Origin: Agrobacterium cucumeris
Lineage (GTDB): Bacteria; Pseudomonadota; Alphaproteobacteria; Rhizobiales; Rhizobiaceae
Length of the DNA stretch: 64,000 bases
Assembly (NCBI RefSeq): GCF_030036535.1
Contig: NZ_CP080388.1
Location: forward strand, 1,607,001 to 1,671,000
Direction: 5' to 3'
Part shown: positions 1-9,829 of the stretch, in pieces
Layout: every line of letters begins with the position of its first letter
Numbering within the stretch: position 1 is the first letter of the stretch
The notes under the pieces: model-generated
Seen by the model: the letters and a program-made list of their open reading frames with translations, nothing else
What the model was told of the DNA's origin: nothing
The model's database searches: none
Program-made: the position numbers and the translations under genes

Positions 1-1165
1 GCTCATAGAGAGCCGCAAGTTCGGTGAGCTTCTGCCGATTGAGGCTGACACCAAGTCCGGGCGCTGTCGGCACATCCAGACGACCGTTTCGGAATGTGAA
101 AGGGGTGGCCTCGATCACATCGACGCCTGTCCATGGGTAATGTGTGTCACAATCGAAACTGAGGTTCGGCGTTGCGGCGGCCACATGCACCATTGCAGCA
201 AGGGTAATGCCAAGGTGGGAATTTGAATGCATGGAAACACCAAGCCCCAGCGTCTCGCAGGTCTTTGCGAGATGGGTCGAAGCGCGCAATCCGCCCCAAT
301 AATGGTGATCGGACAGCACGATCTGCACCGCATTTTTACGGAAGGCGTCGGCGATCTGGTCGAATTCCAGAACGATCATGTTGGTGGCGAGCGGGATTGA
401 GGTTGCGGCCGCCACCTGCGCCATCTGGTCCATGCCGATGACCGGATCCTCGAGATATTCCAGAATATTTTCAAGCTTGCGGGCAATATAGATGGCCGTT
501 TCCACCGTCCAGCCGCCATTGGGATCGATCCTCAGGGGGTGATGGGGGAAGGCTTGCCGCAGCTTCAGCATCGTCTCGATCTCGAGATCGGGATGCAGCA
601 CGCCGCCCTTCAGTTTCAGCGATTGAAAGCCGTAGGCGTCGACCATTTTCCGGGCTTCGCCGACCATCTGGTCAGGGGTCAAAACCTCCCCCCATTCATC
701 CGCTGCTTCGCCGATATGGCCTGCAAATTTGAAAAACAGATAGGCGCTGAAAGATACGCTTGTGCGAACCGCGCCACCAAGCAGGTCTGAAACCGGCCGG
801 CCGAGCAGCTTGCCCTGTATGTCAAGGCAGGGGACCTCGAAGGCCGAGGCAACCACATCCGTCAGCTTGTGATCGGCGACAGCCGATTTGGCATTGATGC
901 CGCCACCGCCCGGCAAGGCCGCGATGACACGCGATTTCAGTTCGTGAAGATGAAACGGGTCCAAGCCGACGAGGGCTGGCGCGGCGCGGCGCAACCCGTC
1001 CAGCGCCTTGATGCTTCCGTAACTTTCCCCAAGCCCGGTCGTGCCGTCGTCGCATATGACTTCGATAATGGTGCGCAGCGCATGGGGTTGATGGACACCC
1101 TTGCAATTCAGCAATGGCCGGTCTGGAATGGCGACCGGAGTGAGGTGGATTTCGGCAATGCGCAT
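1..1165 (-). CDS. glucarate dehydratase-like enolase-superfamily enzyme (3' end beyond window)
   Basis: About 388 codons are visible and the gene runs off the left edge. The order of motifs is that of the glucarate/mandelate racemase branch of the enolase superfamily: LKLKGG (the KxK pair with the general base), RIDPNGG, YLEDP and ATNM as metal-ligand region, SDHHYWGG and VSMHSNSH as the Asp/His dyad. Such enzymes dehydrate aldaric or aldonic acids to 2-keto-3-deoxy acids. The start ATG lies 1 nt past the stop of the upstream isomerase gene, so it is the last visible gene of the alginate operon. Glucarate dehydratase is the closest family I recognise; the real substrate may be another uronate-derived acid. 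Confidence 0.8.
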   Translation of the reverse strand, partial: MRIAEIHLTPVAIPDRPLLNCKGVHQPHALRTIIEVICDDGTTGLGESYGSIKALDGLRRAAPALVGLDPFHLHELKSRVIAALPGGGGINAKSAVADHKLTDVVASAFEVPCLDIQGKLLGRPVSDLLGGAVRTSVSFSAYLFFKFAGHIGEAADEWGEVLTPDQMVGEARKMVDAYGFQSLKLKGGVLHPDLEIETMLKLRQAFPHHPLRIDPNGGWTVETAIYIARKLENILEYLEDPVIGMDQMAQVAAATSIPLATNMIVLEFDQIADAFRKNAVQIVLSDHHYWGGLRASTHLAKTCETLGLGVSMHSNSHLGITLAAMVHVAAATPNLSFDCDTHYPWTGVDVIEATPFTFRNGRLDVPTAPGLGVSLNRQKLTELAALYE

Positions 1166-1166
1166 A

Positions 1167-1964
1167 TCAAGAAACTCCTTGTCGCCACCAGTGGCGCGCA
1201 GCCTTCAGCGCGTCTTCCAGTGGTGGCAGTTGAGGGTGCCAGTGGCGTTCCCATTCGAGGCTGAGGGGAATTTGCCGTTCGTCCGGCTGGAGCAACGAAA
1301 GCAGTTCCGCGATGGGAAAGTCGCCCTGGCCGGGCAAGACGTAGCGCCGTTTTCCGTCTCTATCGGTCGTGCTGTCCTTGACGTGCAGATGGACGACGTT
1401 TTTTGCGACGTGGTGCCAAAGCATTTTGAGATCGGTGCCCCTGGCCCATGTATGATGGGTATCCCACAATATCCGGGCCGTCGGCACGTATTCCAGAAAA
1501 GCGAGCAGCTGATCGAAATCGGCCAGCGCATCATGGGTTTCGATCATCAGCTCGACATTCAGCCCGCGTGATTGCCGCAGACCTTGCCACTCGTCCAGCA
1601 GCGCCGCTGCGCGATCCAACTCCTCCGCCCCAATTGTTTTGCCACCGTCGAATATCCGCAGACAGGCGATGTTGGCAGCTTCTGCCCAATCGATGAAGGG
1701 GTCTAGCTCGGAGAGACTACTGCTGCCGAACAGCCGCATGGATGTGTTGAGAGCGGCAATTCTGAGGTTGCGTTCGGTCAGGAAGGCGGCAAATCGGGCA
1801 GGGGTGCCGAACTCGGCAACGAGCGCGGCGATCAGGTCTATGGTGCCGGATAGTGCGCGCAATTCCACGCTTGTTACACCATGGCGGTTTGCCAGATCGG
1901 CCGTCTCATGCAGGCTGAGTTCGGAGCAGCCGAGGGTCGAGAAACAATAGTTGGAACCGCTCAT
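1167..1964 (-). CDS. sugar phosphate isomerase/epimerase (xylose-isomerase-like TIM barrel)
   Basis: A 265-residue protein of the AP-endonuclease-2/xylose isomerase-like TIM barrel family. The metal-site residues are in the expected order: ELMIETH, ILWDTHHTW, HLHVKDS and LEWERHWHP. There is no signal peptide, so it is cytoplasmic. The start overlaps the end of the hydroxyacid dehydrogenase gene by 4 nt, and the stop is 1 nt from the next gene, indicating tight translational coupling inside the operon. It probably isomerises a keto or uronic acid intermediate; no specific substrate can be read from the sequence. Confidence 0.75.
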   Translation of the reverse strand: MSGSNYCFSTLGCSELSLHETADLANRHGVTSVELRALSGTIDLIAALVAEFGTPARFAAFLTERNLRIAALNTSMRLFGSSSLSELDPFIDWAEAANIACLRIFDGGKTIGAEELDRAAALLDEWQGLRQSRGLNVELMIETHDALADFDQLLAFLEYVPTARILWDTHHTWARGTDLKMLWHHVAKNVVHLHVKDSTTDRDGKRRYVLPGQGDFPIAELLSLLQPDERQIPLSLEWERHWHPQLPPLEDALKAARHWWRQGVS

Positions 1965-2995
1965 GCCATACGCTCCATATCCTGCTTATGGACCGGGTGA
2001 AGGGGCGGAAGACCCGCCACAAAGCGTTCAATCTCGGTAATGGCCAGATCGGAAAGTGTACGCAATTCGTTACCCAGCGCCCCGGCTATATGAGGGGTGA
2101 GCACGACATTGGGCAGGTCATAAAATGGGCTTTCCGTTGGCAAAGGCTCGGGTTCGGGCGTGTCGATCAAGATGCGCAGCCGTCCGGAAAGCGCCTCGGC
2201 CAACAATGCATCGTGATCGACGAGCCAACCCCGCGCGGTGTTGATGAAGATGGCATGATCGGCCATCAGTGCCAGTTCGCGCGCGCCGATCATATGGTGC
2301 GTTTCCGGCAGGATCGGCGCATGCAGCGAGACCACATCGGACCATGCGAGAAGCTCGTCCAACTCCGTTTTTCTCGCGCCGAGGGAGGCTGCTTCTTCTG
2401 CTGAGAGAAAGGGATCGTAAACGACGATCTCAAATTTGCTGCGCGCCAGCATCTCCATCACCAGCCGCCCGATGCGTGAGGCACCGACAATGCCGACCTT
2501 GCGGGCATGATTGCCGAGATGGGCCAGGCTTTTGCCACGCCTGCTGCCAAAAACACCGGTGCCGCGCTCTGCCCTGTGTTCATCCCGCAGCCGAAAGACA
2601 TCCTTGCCGCACATGATGATGGCCGCATAGGTAAATTCGGCAACCGGCACGGCCATGGCGGAAGCCGCAGTCGTGACGAGAATATCGGACGTCTCCCAGA
2701 ACTCTGCGGGTGCAACCATCCGCACCGACGATGCGGCATAGGCCAGCATTTTCAGCCGTGGTGCGCGTGAAAGTCGTTCGCGGGTGAGGGACGGCGTACC
2801 CCAGGCGGCGAGTAGAATATCTGCTTCGGCGAGAGCTTCGGCACCTTCCGCCGTGTCGAAATCCGTATGGGGAAAACCCGGAATGATATTCGTTATGGCA
2901 TTCAACCGCGCCCATTCGCGCGAACCGAAAAAACCTTCGGGGAGCTCGCTGCGCATGGCAATCAGCAGGCGTGGTTTGGTCTCATAGTGTTTCAT
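1961..2995 (-). CDS. D-isomer-specific 2-hydroxyacid dehydrogenase
   Basis: 344 residues from the ATG at 2995, chosen because it forms an ATGA overlap with the upstream SGNH hydrolase gene; the frame stays open upstream to 3151, but only as coding overlap. The NAD-binding segment VGIVGASRIG replaces the usual GxGxxG with GASRIG. Catalytic Arg is in NTARGWLVDHDAL, the Glu in TPEPEPLP and the His in TPHIAG. Family members reduce 2-keto acids or oxidise 2-hydroxy acids with NAD(P)H. In this operon it may act on a keto-deoxy or hydroxy acid made downstream of alginate cleavage; that is inference from context. Confidence 0.8.
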   Translation of the reverse strand: MKHYETKPRLLIAMRSELPEGFFGSREWARLNAITNIIPGFPHTDFDTAEGAEALAEADILLAAWGTPSLTRERLSRAPRLKMLAYAASSVRMVAPAEFWETSDILVTTAASAMAVPVAEFTYAAIIMCGKDVFRLRDEHRAERGTGVFGSRRGKSLAHLGNHARKVGIVGASRIGRLVMEMLARSKFEIVVYDPFLSAEEAASLGARKTELDELLAWSDVVSLHAPILPETHHMIGARELALMADHAIFINTARGWLVDHDALLAEALSGRLRILIDTPEPEPLPTESPFYDLPNVVLTPHIAGALGNELRTLSDLAITEIERFVAGLPPLHPVHKQDMERMA

Positions 2996-4161
2996 GCGCG
3001 CACCGGATTTGAAATAGGGCGGATGTCGATCTTGGAAACATCGATCTCGATCGGTTGCGAACCGGACTTCAGGATTACATCGAGAAAAAGCGCAGGCGGT
3101 GTTTTGCCCGGCCGCAGTTTCAGGGGAGGGGTCCTTAACGCGCCTTGCCACTGTGCCGACGGAAAGGAAAAAAGCCTGCCGTCATCGGCGCGAAACGGTG
3201 CGAGCGCTGTCACTGCCTGTCCTTCGTCTGCGACATCTATCAGTCGCAGCGATATTCCCAGAACGCCCTCATGGGCCGGCACCTCCACGTCGCAGATCGC
3301 TTCCACCCAGACGCCGATGCCGGGGTGGACAAGCTGCCCGCCGAGACGATGGTTCTGCTCACCCGTTTCGGTAACGATCCGGGCCGAGAGATCCGATGCG
3401 AGATTGCCGGCTGGATTGTTTACCGGATCGAAGCAATCATCCTTGGAAAGGAGCCGGGCCGGCGCACGGGGCACGATCGTTTCGAGATAATCCGCCAGCA
3501 ACTTTCCGACGGCAAACGCGCCGGGTACGGAAAAATGGGTTCCGTCATCGGAATAGCCGGGATATGGCTCGCCGAAATCGCTGTTGGGATCGACCCACGC
3601 CGCGTTCCAGTCGAAGACATGGCAATTGGCGTTGTTTGCGGCAAATTCGATGCTTCGCCGGTTTATCCAGTGCGCCTTGGCTCGCTCCGCACCACTCGGT
3701 GGCCATTTCCCGACGCTGCGCGCCAGAATGGGAAGCAGGATCACGGTCTTGCCGGCGGCGAACAGGGCCGAAGCAATCCTTGCCCGTGTGTCGGCAATCG
3801 TCTGGCGCGTTTCCACCATCATGTCGTTGGTACCGGCATCGACAATGACGAGATCGAAATCCGATTGCAGCAACCGTGGCAATCGCCGCTCGATCTCGAC
3901 CGCCTTTTGGCCGGAGACCCCGAAGTTGAGGCCGGAAAAGAACCGGCTGACACCGGGCCGGTTGCTCGGCTCCCAGCCGGGCGGCACGGATGGATCGTGA
4001 TGAACCGGGCAGCAAAGCCTGCCATGCGACAGGACCTCGGCCCAGCTCATCCAGCCGCGTGCCGATGTGGCAAGCGAGCTGGCGTCGCCAATATGGTTCT
4101 GCTGGACGAGCGAGGTGCCGAGAATGGCAATCCGGCTCGCCCTTGGTAACGACACGGACAT
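2992..4161 (-). CDS. SGNH/GDSL-family hydrolase, possible sugar O-acetylesterase
   Basis: 389 residues from the ATG at 4161; the frame is open further upstream but that part overlaps the SDR gene. Block I is AILGTSLVQQN (nucleophile Ser17 in a GTSL variant of GDSL), block III is DAGTNDM and block V is DGTHFSVPG with the Asp and His. About 150 C-terminal residues form a separate, probably beta-rich region. No signal peptide is seen, so the protein should be cytoplasmic like the alginate lyase. In an alginate operon an esterase that removes O-acetyl groups from imported oligosaccharides is a reasonable guess. Substrate is not provable from sequence. Confidence 0.75.
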   Translation of the reverse strand: MSVSLPRASRIAILGTSLVQQNHIGDASSLATSARGWMSWAEVLSHGRLCCPVHHDPSVPPGWEPSNRPGVSRFFSGLNFGVSGQKAVEIERRLPRLLQSDFDLVIVDAGTNDMMVETRQTIADTRARIASALFAAGKTVILLPILARSVGKWPPSGAERAKAHWINRRSIEFAANNANCHVFDWNAAWVDPNSDFGEPYPGYSDDGTHFSVPGAFAVGKLLADYLETIVPRAPARLLSKDDCFDPVNNPAGNLASDLSARIVTETGEQNHRLGGQLVHPGIGVWVEAICDVEVPAHEGVLGISLRLIDVADEGQAVTALAPFRADDGRLFSFPSAQWQGALRTPPLKLRPGKTPPALFLDVILKSGSQPIEIDVSKIDIRPISNPVRA

Positions 4162-4177
4162 GGTTTTTACCGGGATA

Positions 4178-4927
4178 TCAGGAAAACAGGACGCCGCCAT
4201 TAATGTCGTAGCAGGCGCCGGTGACATAGGCGGCATCGTCAGATGCGAGGAAGGCAACCAGACCGGCGACGTCTTCGCTCGACCCTTCGCGCTTGAGCGA
4301 TGTCGCGCCGGCCACCCGTTCGCGCACCTCAGGCTTGGTGAAGGTGTCGTGGAATGTGGTTGAGATCATGCCCGGGCAAACGGCGTTGACGCGGATATCG
4401 GGGCCGACTTCCTTGGCAAGCCCGCGGGTGAATGTCATCACGGCACCCTTGGAGGTGGCATAGGCAAGAGCGCCGGGGCCGCCGCCATCACGGCCAGCCT
4501 GCGACGAGAAGGTGACGATGGCGCCACCCTTTGCCATTTTGGGCAATGCGGCCTTCGCCGTCAGGAACAACGATGTCAGATTGACGTCGAGGACCTGATG
4601 CCAGAAGGCTTCATCCATCTCTGCAATTGTCTTGCGGGCGATCAGGCCGCCGGCAACATGGACGAGGCCATGGATCTCACCGAATTTGTCGGCAGCTGCG
4701 GATATGGCCGCCTCCACCTCGGTTGCTTTCGTGAGGTCCGCTCTGATCGCCAGAGCCGAACGGCCAAGTTTCTCGATTTCGGCGACGGCCGCGGCCGCGC
4801 CTTCTGCGGCACCATTATAGGTGAGAACGACATTGGCGCCTTCCTGCGCAAAACGGAGGGCACATGCCCGGCCGATATCCCGGCCAGCGCCGGCGACAAC
4901 AACGGTCCTGTTGGTAAAACGCTGCAT
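4178..4927 (-). CDS. short-chain dehydrogenase/reductase, probable DEH reductase of alginate catabolism
   Basis: 249 residues of the classical SDR family. The cofactor loop is GAGRDIG (13-19), the NAG-like motif is HVAGG, and the catalytic triad is Ser141/142 with Tyr156-xxx-Lys160 in YATSK. It directly follows the PL15 alginate lyase gene, 17 nt downstream. From memory, the SDR next to this lyase in A. tumefaciens reduces 4-deoxy-L-erythro-5-hexoseulose uronate (DEH), the monomer released by exo-lyase, to 2-keto-3-deoxygluconate. I assign that role by context; the fold assignment is certain, the substrate less so. Confidence 0.82.
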   Translation of the reverse strand: MQRFTNRTVVVAGAGRDIGRACALRFAQEGANVVLTYNGAAEGAAAAVAEIEKLGRSALAIRADLTKATEVEAAISAAADKFGEIHGLVHVAGGLIARKTIAEMDEAFWHQVLDVNLTSLFLTAKAALPKMAKGGAIVTFSSQAGRDGGGPGALAYATSKGAVMTFTRGLAKEVGPDIRVNAVCPGMISTTFHDTFTKPEVRERVAGATSLKREGSSEDVAGLVAFLASDDAAYVTGACYDINGGVLFS

Positions 4928-4944
4928 TGGAAAACCTCGTATGA

Positions 4945-7275
4945 TTAGAACTGTTTGGGGAGAGAGAGCTTGAAACGCTCGTCATCGACATCACTGAAGT
5001 AGATGTCGGTGGAAAAACCCTGGTCATCGATGAAGCTGAAGATGCGCTTCGGCTCCTTCAGGCTGTAAGGCACGAGAAGGGTGACAAGGCGATGCCGGGT
5101 GGCGGCCGGAACCGTGGCGCAGACATGGTGGTGAATGTCGAGCCCTTCGAATTCCTTCGGGTCGATATCGGGAAAACCTGCCACGGCGCTGATTTGCGGT
5201 GTGCCGGCCGAAGAATAGACGAACTGTCCGTAGAAACCGGCTTTCTGGCCATTGTAGCGGAAGCTCGACCTGCCGGTCTGCGGGGCTCCGAGTGTATGGC
5301 AAAGCCATTGCAGTTCCTGGGGTTCCGAACATTCCACCTCGTCGACAATCACGAAATAGCTGTCATTGACGAAGTGGGTTTCCCGCAGCACCTTTTGAAC
5401 CAGCGGGTTCGCAACCTGATAGGCGGCGGTTGCATCGCCGACGATGCGAACATGGCCGGGCTTTTCCTCCACCGAGACGATACGGCCGGCGGCGCGGCGC
5501 GCCAGCGCCTTGTCCTTTTCCGCATATTGGCCTTTGCCGCCGATCAGCACGGCGTTTTTCGACCGTGTCTGACGCCGCCAGTTCAGATGCATCTGCGAAT
5601 TGAACGCCACATAATAACCGGACTGGATCGCCAGATCTTCGCCATGGGCATAAAGCACAAAGGCGTTCTGGTCGCCGTGGCTATGGCTGAGTGAGCCATA
5701 GGGGCTGGATTTGAAGACGAATTGCAGATGCTTGTCCGGGTCTTCCATGTCTTTCTGGATGGTCGCCCAACCGATATCATCGAAAACGGCGAGTGCCGGC
5801 AAGTCGGCGGGCGACACGGCTTCCACCTGCCGGTAATCGTGGCGATAGACGAGATCGTCGAAGTTCAGGTCCCACCAGCCGTAATTGTAAAACGCCATTT
5901 CAGTGCCGGTCGCATCGGCCTTGATGTGATCGAAATACCATTGGTAGTGGCCATTGCCGGTGACGCCGGCGAATTGCCGGACGTTGTAGCCGAGTTTCAG
6001 GCCGGGAAGATCGCCGAGCGTGGAGTCGTCGCCGAAGTTGGCGCGACGGGTGCCGGGCGCCTTGGTGTAAAGCGGGAAGCGGCCGGTATTCTGGAAAAAC
6101 GGCCGCTGATAAAGGTCGTAACCGATATAGGAGCGGATCAGGTTGGCGGCCTCGATGAGATAGGCCATGCCTGTCATCCAGTAATGTGGACCTTCCGCCC
6201 AGCCGCCATCGGTTCCGGCCCATGGCGAATAGAGCGTGGCGAGGAATTCGACGGTATAGTCGAGCCATTCTCCGGCCTCATCGCTTTCGCCCTGAAGCGC
6301 GATGCAGGCCGGTGTCAGCACAGCCGAGAGCGAACGCACCGCATGGCTGTCATAGGGAAAGACGTGAATGCGGGCATGTGCGATGACATGATCGGCAACT
6401 TCCCGCGTCCGTTCGAGAAGAACGGATCGAACGGTCCTGCGTTCGTCTTCGCTCAGGTGGTCGTACAGCCAGTCATAACCCCAGGCGAGTGCTACGACGA
6501 CACGGAACCCCGCCTCGTCATTATAGGCGCGCGAGGTCGCCCCTTTCGGGTCCCAGGCGGCGACGGCCAGCAGCCATGTGCGGGATGCATCGAGAAGATC
6601 GTCACGCTCGAGCACACGGCCGGCGATGGCCAGGTGCCGGATCGCATAGATCACTTCCTGGCAATCTATATACATCTGCCGCCAGAGCGTGGCGACACGC
6701 ATGTTGTTGGGATAGGGCTGCGGTTCCGGCATAACCGGCCGCTGCAGCCATGGTTCAACCGATTTTTCGTAAAACTCGGTCCAGCCGCAATGGTTGGGGT
6801 CCTTCGCAACGGCATCGGTGAAGGCGCTCAATTGCCCGGAGTTGAGCCACAGCCGGGGATGGCTGGTTTGCGCGGCGGCGTGGCGGGCAGACCTGCCGGG
6901 CAGCGGCGTTTTTGGCAGTGCGGCACCGATCTCGAAACTGCGCACGGCGCTCCAGTTGGAATGCGCTGTTGCGGATTTCTGATCCCAAAGCGCGTAACAC
7001 CAGTGATAGTGGCCCTCCGGCAGCGCTTCATCCGGTGTGAAGAAATTCCAGGCGAGATCTTCGAAGACGAGCGTTTTTTTGTCCGCAAAGCCGGGATCGG
7101 TTGAAATGCGCAGCACGTAACGCGCGCCGTCGTCGATATCGGGTAGCCATGAAAAGCGCGGAGGGTTCTCCGTCGGCTGTGCTTCTTCGCTCGGCTCGTA
7201 GCCAATGGTCAATGAGCCCGGGCGGGGTTCATCGAGAAGTGTCTGTCTGGAGATGGCCGGGGCAGAGGGACGCAT
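4945..7275 (-). CDS. exo-type alginate/oligoalginate lyase, PL15 (heparinase II/III-like)
   Basis: 776 residues, no signal peptide, so cytoplasmic. An N-terminal beta domain (about 1-125) precedes an alpha/alpha-toroid and a C-terminal heparinase II/III-like antiparallel beta domain. Counting residues places H311 in YDSHAVRS, Y365 in EGPHYW and H531 in SLSHSHGDQ. These are the catalytic positions, and this is the length, that I recall for the structurally studied exo-alginate lyase Atu3025 of A. tumefaciens. The enzyme degrades alginate oligosaccharides by beta-elimination, releasing unsaturated uronate that becomes DEH. It sits between the binding protein and the SDR. AGGAG lies about 10 nt before the ATG. 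Confidence 0.95.
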   Translation of the reverse strand: MRPSAPAISRQTLLDEPRPGSLTIGYEPSEEAQPTENPPRFSWLPDIDDGARYVLRISTDPGFADKKTLVFEDLAWNFFTPDEALPEGHYHWCYALWDQKSATAHSNWSAVRSFEIGAALPKTPLPGRSARHAAAQTSHPRLWLNSGQLSAFTDAVAKDPNHCGWTEFYEKSVEPWLQRPVMPEPQPYPNNMRVATLWRQMYIDCQEVIYAIRHLAIAGRVLERDDLLDASRTWLLAVAAWDPKGATSRAYNDEAGFRVVVALAWGYDWLYDHLSEDERRTVRSVLLERTREVADHVIAHARIHVFPYDSHAVRSLSAVLTPACIALQGESDEAGEWLDYTVEFLATLYSPWAGTDGGWAEGPHYWMTGMAYLIEAANLIRSYIGYDLYQRPFFQNTGRFPLYTKAPGTRRANFGDDSTLGDLPGLKLGYNVRQFAGVTGNGHYQWYFDHIKADATGTEMAFYNYGWWDLNFDDLVYRHDYRQVEAVSPADLPALAVFDDIGWATIQKDMEDPDKHLQFVFKSSPYGSLSHSHGDQNAFVLYAHGEDLAIQSGYYVAFNSQMHLNWRRQTRSKNAVLIGGKGQYAEKDKALARRAAGRIVSVEEKPGHVRIVGDATAAYQVANPLVQKVLRETHFVNDSYFVIVDEVECSEPQELQWLCHTLGAPQTGRSSFRYNGQKAGFYGQFVYSSAGTPQISAVAGFPDIDPKEFEGLDIHHHVCATVPAATRHRLVTLLVPYSLKEPKRIFSFIDDQGFSTDIYFSDVDDERFKLSLPKQF

Positions 7276-7309
7276 TGCGCTCTAACTCCTATGAAAACAG
7301 ATGGGAAAG

Positions 7310-7333
7310 GATGGCGGCAACAAAGCCGCCATC
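7310..7333 (-). promoter_or_regulatory. intercistronic hairpin between binding-protein and lyase genes
   Basis: A perfect 9-bp stem (GATGGCGGC with GCCGCCATC, 6-nt loop) lies in the 71-nt gap after the solute-binding protein gene. On the minus strand it is followed only by CTTTCCC, so full termination is unlikely. Such hairpins after binding-protein genes commonly stabilise the upstream message and lower downstream expression. Confidence 0.55.
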
Positions 7334-7346
7334 ATGGTCGGAGGGT

Positions 7347-8915
7347 TTATTGCGCCGCCTTGTACTGGCGGTCATAGGCCGATTGCATCATCTTGATGAC
7401 CTCGTCGTAACCAAGGGCGGTGAGGCGCTTTTTGTAGGCGTCCCAGCCGGCATCGACGTCCTGGGCGCCGAGAATCCAGGTCTGCTGCATTTCGGTCATG
7501 TAGGTGAGGATGCTCGGCCAGTAGCGGTCGAAGGTCGCCTTTTCCTCGGAGTTCAGGGAAACGCCCATGAACTCGTCCTTGAGGCAGTTGCACTTCTCGT
7601 ACATGTCGATGCCTTCAAGCGCGATCTTGTTTGTCCACTGGCGCTCATATTCGTAATCCATCCAGTATCCGCGCGGGATCGCCGCACCGACTGCCCATAG
7701 CTGGGCATTGACCGGATCCTTGTTATCGAGGATTTCCTTCTTGAACTGCGGTTTGCCGTCGACCATTTCGTAAGTGAGGCCCTCGACGCCGAAGTTCGAC
7801 AGGATGCGGCCCTGCTGCGAGAACCAGAAGTCGAAATATTTGATGGTTTCGACGGGGTGTTCGTTGGTCGCCGAAATGGCCCAGCCAACGGGCTGGACAC
7901 GCAGGCGGCGGGAATCTTCGAAACGCTCACCTGAAACTGTCTTGGGCGGCAGCATCGGCTTCAGCGCAAAACCTTCGATCTTCGGTGACAGGGCGTCATT
8001 ATAGGTCGAGGTGCTGGCAAACCAGTCATGTGTCATGCCGCCGAGATTGTTGCCCAAGAGATATTCGCGCGAGCGGGCACCGCGGGTGAATATTTCCTTG
8101 TCGATCAGCCCTTCCTTGTACCACTTGGCGACATTGGAAATGCCGGTCTTGTAGTTTTCTTCCGCCCAGGGGTGACGCAGTTTTCCGTCATAGACCGCAA
8201 AGTCGCCATAACGCTCCGATCCCGAAACGCGGGCGTCCCACAGATTGATGAGGCGAACGGCATCGATTTCCTCACGGGCAAAATAAGGCACCTCATCCTT
8301 GAGGCCGTTGCCGTTGGGGTCCTTGTCGCGGAAGGCTTTCAAAACCTCGTAGACCTCCTCCGGTGTCTCCGGCTGCTTCAGGCCAAGCTTGTCGAGCCAG
8401 TCCTGGCGGATGAACCAGCCGCGCGAGAACTTGCCATCGGGCACATAGGGAATGAAATAAAGCTTGCCATCCGGTCCGGAGATGGCGTTGCGGATTTCCT
8501 TGTGGCTGTCGAAGAACGCCTTGAGATTGGGGGCGTTTTCCTCGATCAGCTCGTCGAGCGGAATGAATGCGCCCTCCAGCCCGTAACGGATGAAGTCTTC
8601 CTTCAAGCCGCCGGTGGCGTCGCCGCCGACGATATCGGGAAGATTGCCCGAGGCGATCAGAAGGTTGAAGGCGTCGCGGCTGCTGGTGGTCGCCAGCGAC
8701 GCCACGTTGCGGACATGAATATTGGTGATTTCCGCGGCCTTCTGCTCCACCGGCCATTTTTCCGAATAGACGTATTTGTCGCGGAAGTGGAAATGGATCG
8801 CCAGTTCCAGCGGGTCTTCGGTGATCTTGCCCGTATCCTGTGCCAATGCCGGCAGGGACAGGGTTGCGGCTGTCATCAACGCCAGTAGGGGCGCGCCTTT
8901 TCGTAGTGCTCTCAC
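7347..8915 (-). CDS. alginate oligosaccharide ABC transporter, solute-binding protein (AlgQ-like)
   Basis: 522 residues starting at a GTG at 8915, preceded by GGAGGAGA at good spacing. A Sec signal peptide ends near ALAQ (about residue 26). It belongs to the large LplA/AlgQ binding-protein family. Residues 199-208 read DPNGNGLKDE, giving the D-x-N-x-N-x-x-x-D-E calcium loop known from AlgQ1/AlgQ2 of Sphingomonas sp. A1, whose proteins have similar length. It should bind alginate oligosaccharides in the periplasm and deliver them to the two permeases encoded upstream. Alginate specificity is inferred from the adjacent lyase. Confidence 0.88.
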   Translation of the reverse strand: MRALRKGAPLLALMTAATLSLPALAQDTGKITEDPLELAIHFHFRDKYVYSEKWPVEQKAAEITNIHVRNVASLATTSSRDAFNLLIASGNLPDIVGGDATGGLKEDFIRYGLEGAFIPLDELIEENAPNLKAFFDSHKEIRNAISGPDGKLYFIPYVPDGKFSRGWFIRQDWLDKLGLKQPETPEEVYEVLKAFRDKDPNGNGLKDEVPYFAREEIDAVRLINLWDARVSGSERYGDFAVYDGKLRHPWAEENYKTGISNVAKWYKEGLIDKEIFTRGARSREYLLGNNLGGMTHDWFASTSTYNDALSPKIEGFALKPMLPPKTVSGERFEDSRRLRVQPVGWAISATNEHPVETIKYFDFWFSQQGRILSNFGVEGLTYEMVDGKPQFKKEILDNKDPVNAQLWAVGAAIPRGYWMDYEYERQWTNKIALEGIDMYEKCNCLKDEFMGVSLNSEEKATFDRYWPSILTYMTEMQQTWILGAQDVDAGWDAYKKRLTALGYDEVIKMMQSAYDRQYKAAQ

Positions 8916-8936
8916 AGGTTCTCCTCCCTTGTGCTG

Positions 8937-9818
8937 CTACTCTTTGACCCCACCCAGCAGAATTCCTTTGGTGAAATACTTCTGCGCGTAGGGGTAGATG
9001 ATGAGGACTGGAATGATCGACGCGATCATGATCGCCGATGTCACCGTCTCGAACGAATAGTGGGCGGTGAGCAGGCTTGAGGCGAATTCGTCATTGGAGT
9101 TGAGGTCGACGATGACGCGCTTCAGATAGACCTGAAGCGGGATTTTTTCCTCGCCGCGCAGCAGCACCATGGCCCAGAAATAACCGTTCCAGCGCGACAC
9201 GATGCAGAACAGCGCGACGGTGACAATTGCGGGTTTCGACAGTGGAATGAATACCTTCCACAGCAGCTGCAATTCGCTGGCGCCATCCATCTTGGCAGCC
9301 TCTTCGAAGGATTTCGGCACGGCTTCGAAAAAATTGCGCAGCAGAATGACGTTGAACGCATTGGCCGCGAAGCCAAGAATGATGCCGAAGCGGCTGTCGA
9401 GAAGCCCGAGATCGCGCATGTTCAGGAAGAAGGGGATCATGCCGGCGTTGAACCAGAGCGTAAATGCGATGGCGATGTTGAAGAAGGTGCGGCCACGCAG
9501 GCGTTTGCGCGAAAGGGCATAGGCTCCGGGGATCATGATCAGCAGGCTCATGAGCGTGCCGCCGAAGGTGTAGATGAAGGTGTTGCCATAGGCGACCCAG
9601 AACATCCTGTCGGACAACACCCGGTCATAGGCGGCAAGTGTGACATCGACGGGCCAGAGCGTGACGCGGCCGGCGGTGACGGCAGCGCCCGAGGAGAGCG
9701 AGACCGACAGCACGTAAATGAAGGGATAGAGCGTCGACAGGACGAACAGGCCGAGAAGAATGGCGTTTGCCCAGCCGAAAATCTTGTCGCCGCGGGAATA
9801 GAGATTGAAGTTTGCCAT
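8937..9818 (-). CDS. carbohydrate ABC transporter permease (LplC/AlgM2-like)
   Basis: 293 residues with about six hydrophobic membrane segments. The coupling EAA loop is visible as EEAAKMDGASELQLLWKVFIPL, with the conserved Gly-Ala and Pro. The C-terminus YAQKYFTKGILLGGVKE is typical of the LplC/YtcP group that pairs with large AlgQ/LplA binding proteins. It forms the inner-membrane channel with the permease encoded at 9830-10759. The gene lies 11 nt downstream of its partner and 21 nt upstream of the binding-protein gene. Substrate assignment to alginate oligosaccharides rests on operon context. Confidence 0.85.
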   Translation of the reverse strand: MANFNLYSRGDKIFGWANAILLGLFVLSTLYPFIYVLSVSLSSGAAVTAGRVTLWPVDVTLAAYDRVLSDRMFWVAYGNTFIYTFGGTLMSLLIMIPGAYALSRKRLRGRTFFNIAIAFTLWFNAGMIPFFLNMRDLGLLDSRFGIILGFAANAFNVILLRNFFEAVPKSFEEAAKMDGASELQLLWKVFIPLSKPAIVTVALFCIVSRWNGYFWAMVLLRGEEKIPLQVYLKRVIVDLNSNDEFASSLLTAHYSFETVTSAIMIASIIPVLIIYPYAQKYFTKGILLGGVKE

Positions 9819-9829
9819 GTTTCAGCTCC

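Noticed and set aside
5722..7104. 460-codon plus-strand frame opposite the alginate lyase
   Set aside because: The opposite strand encodes a lyase with all catalytic residues at the expected numbers, so this frame is a shadow.
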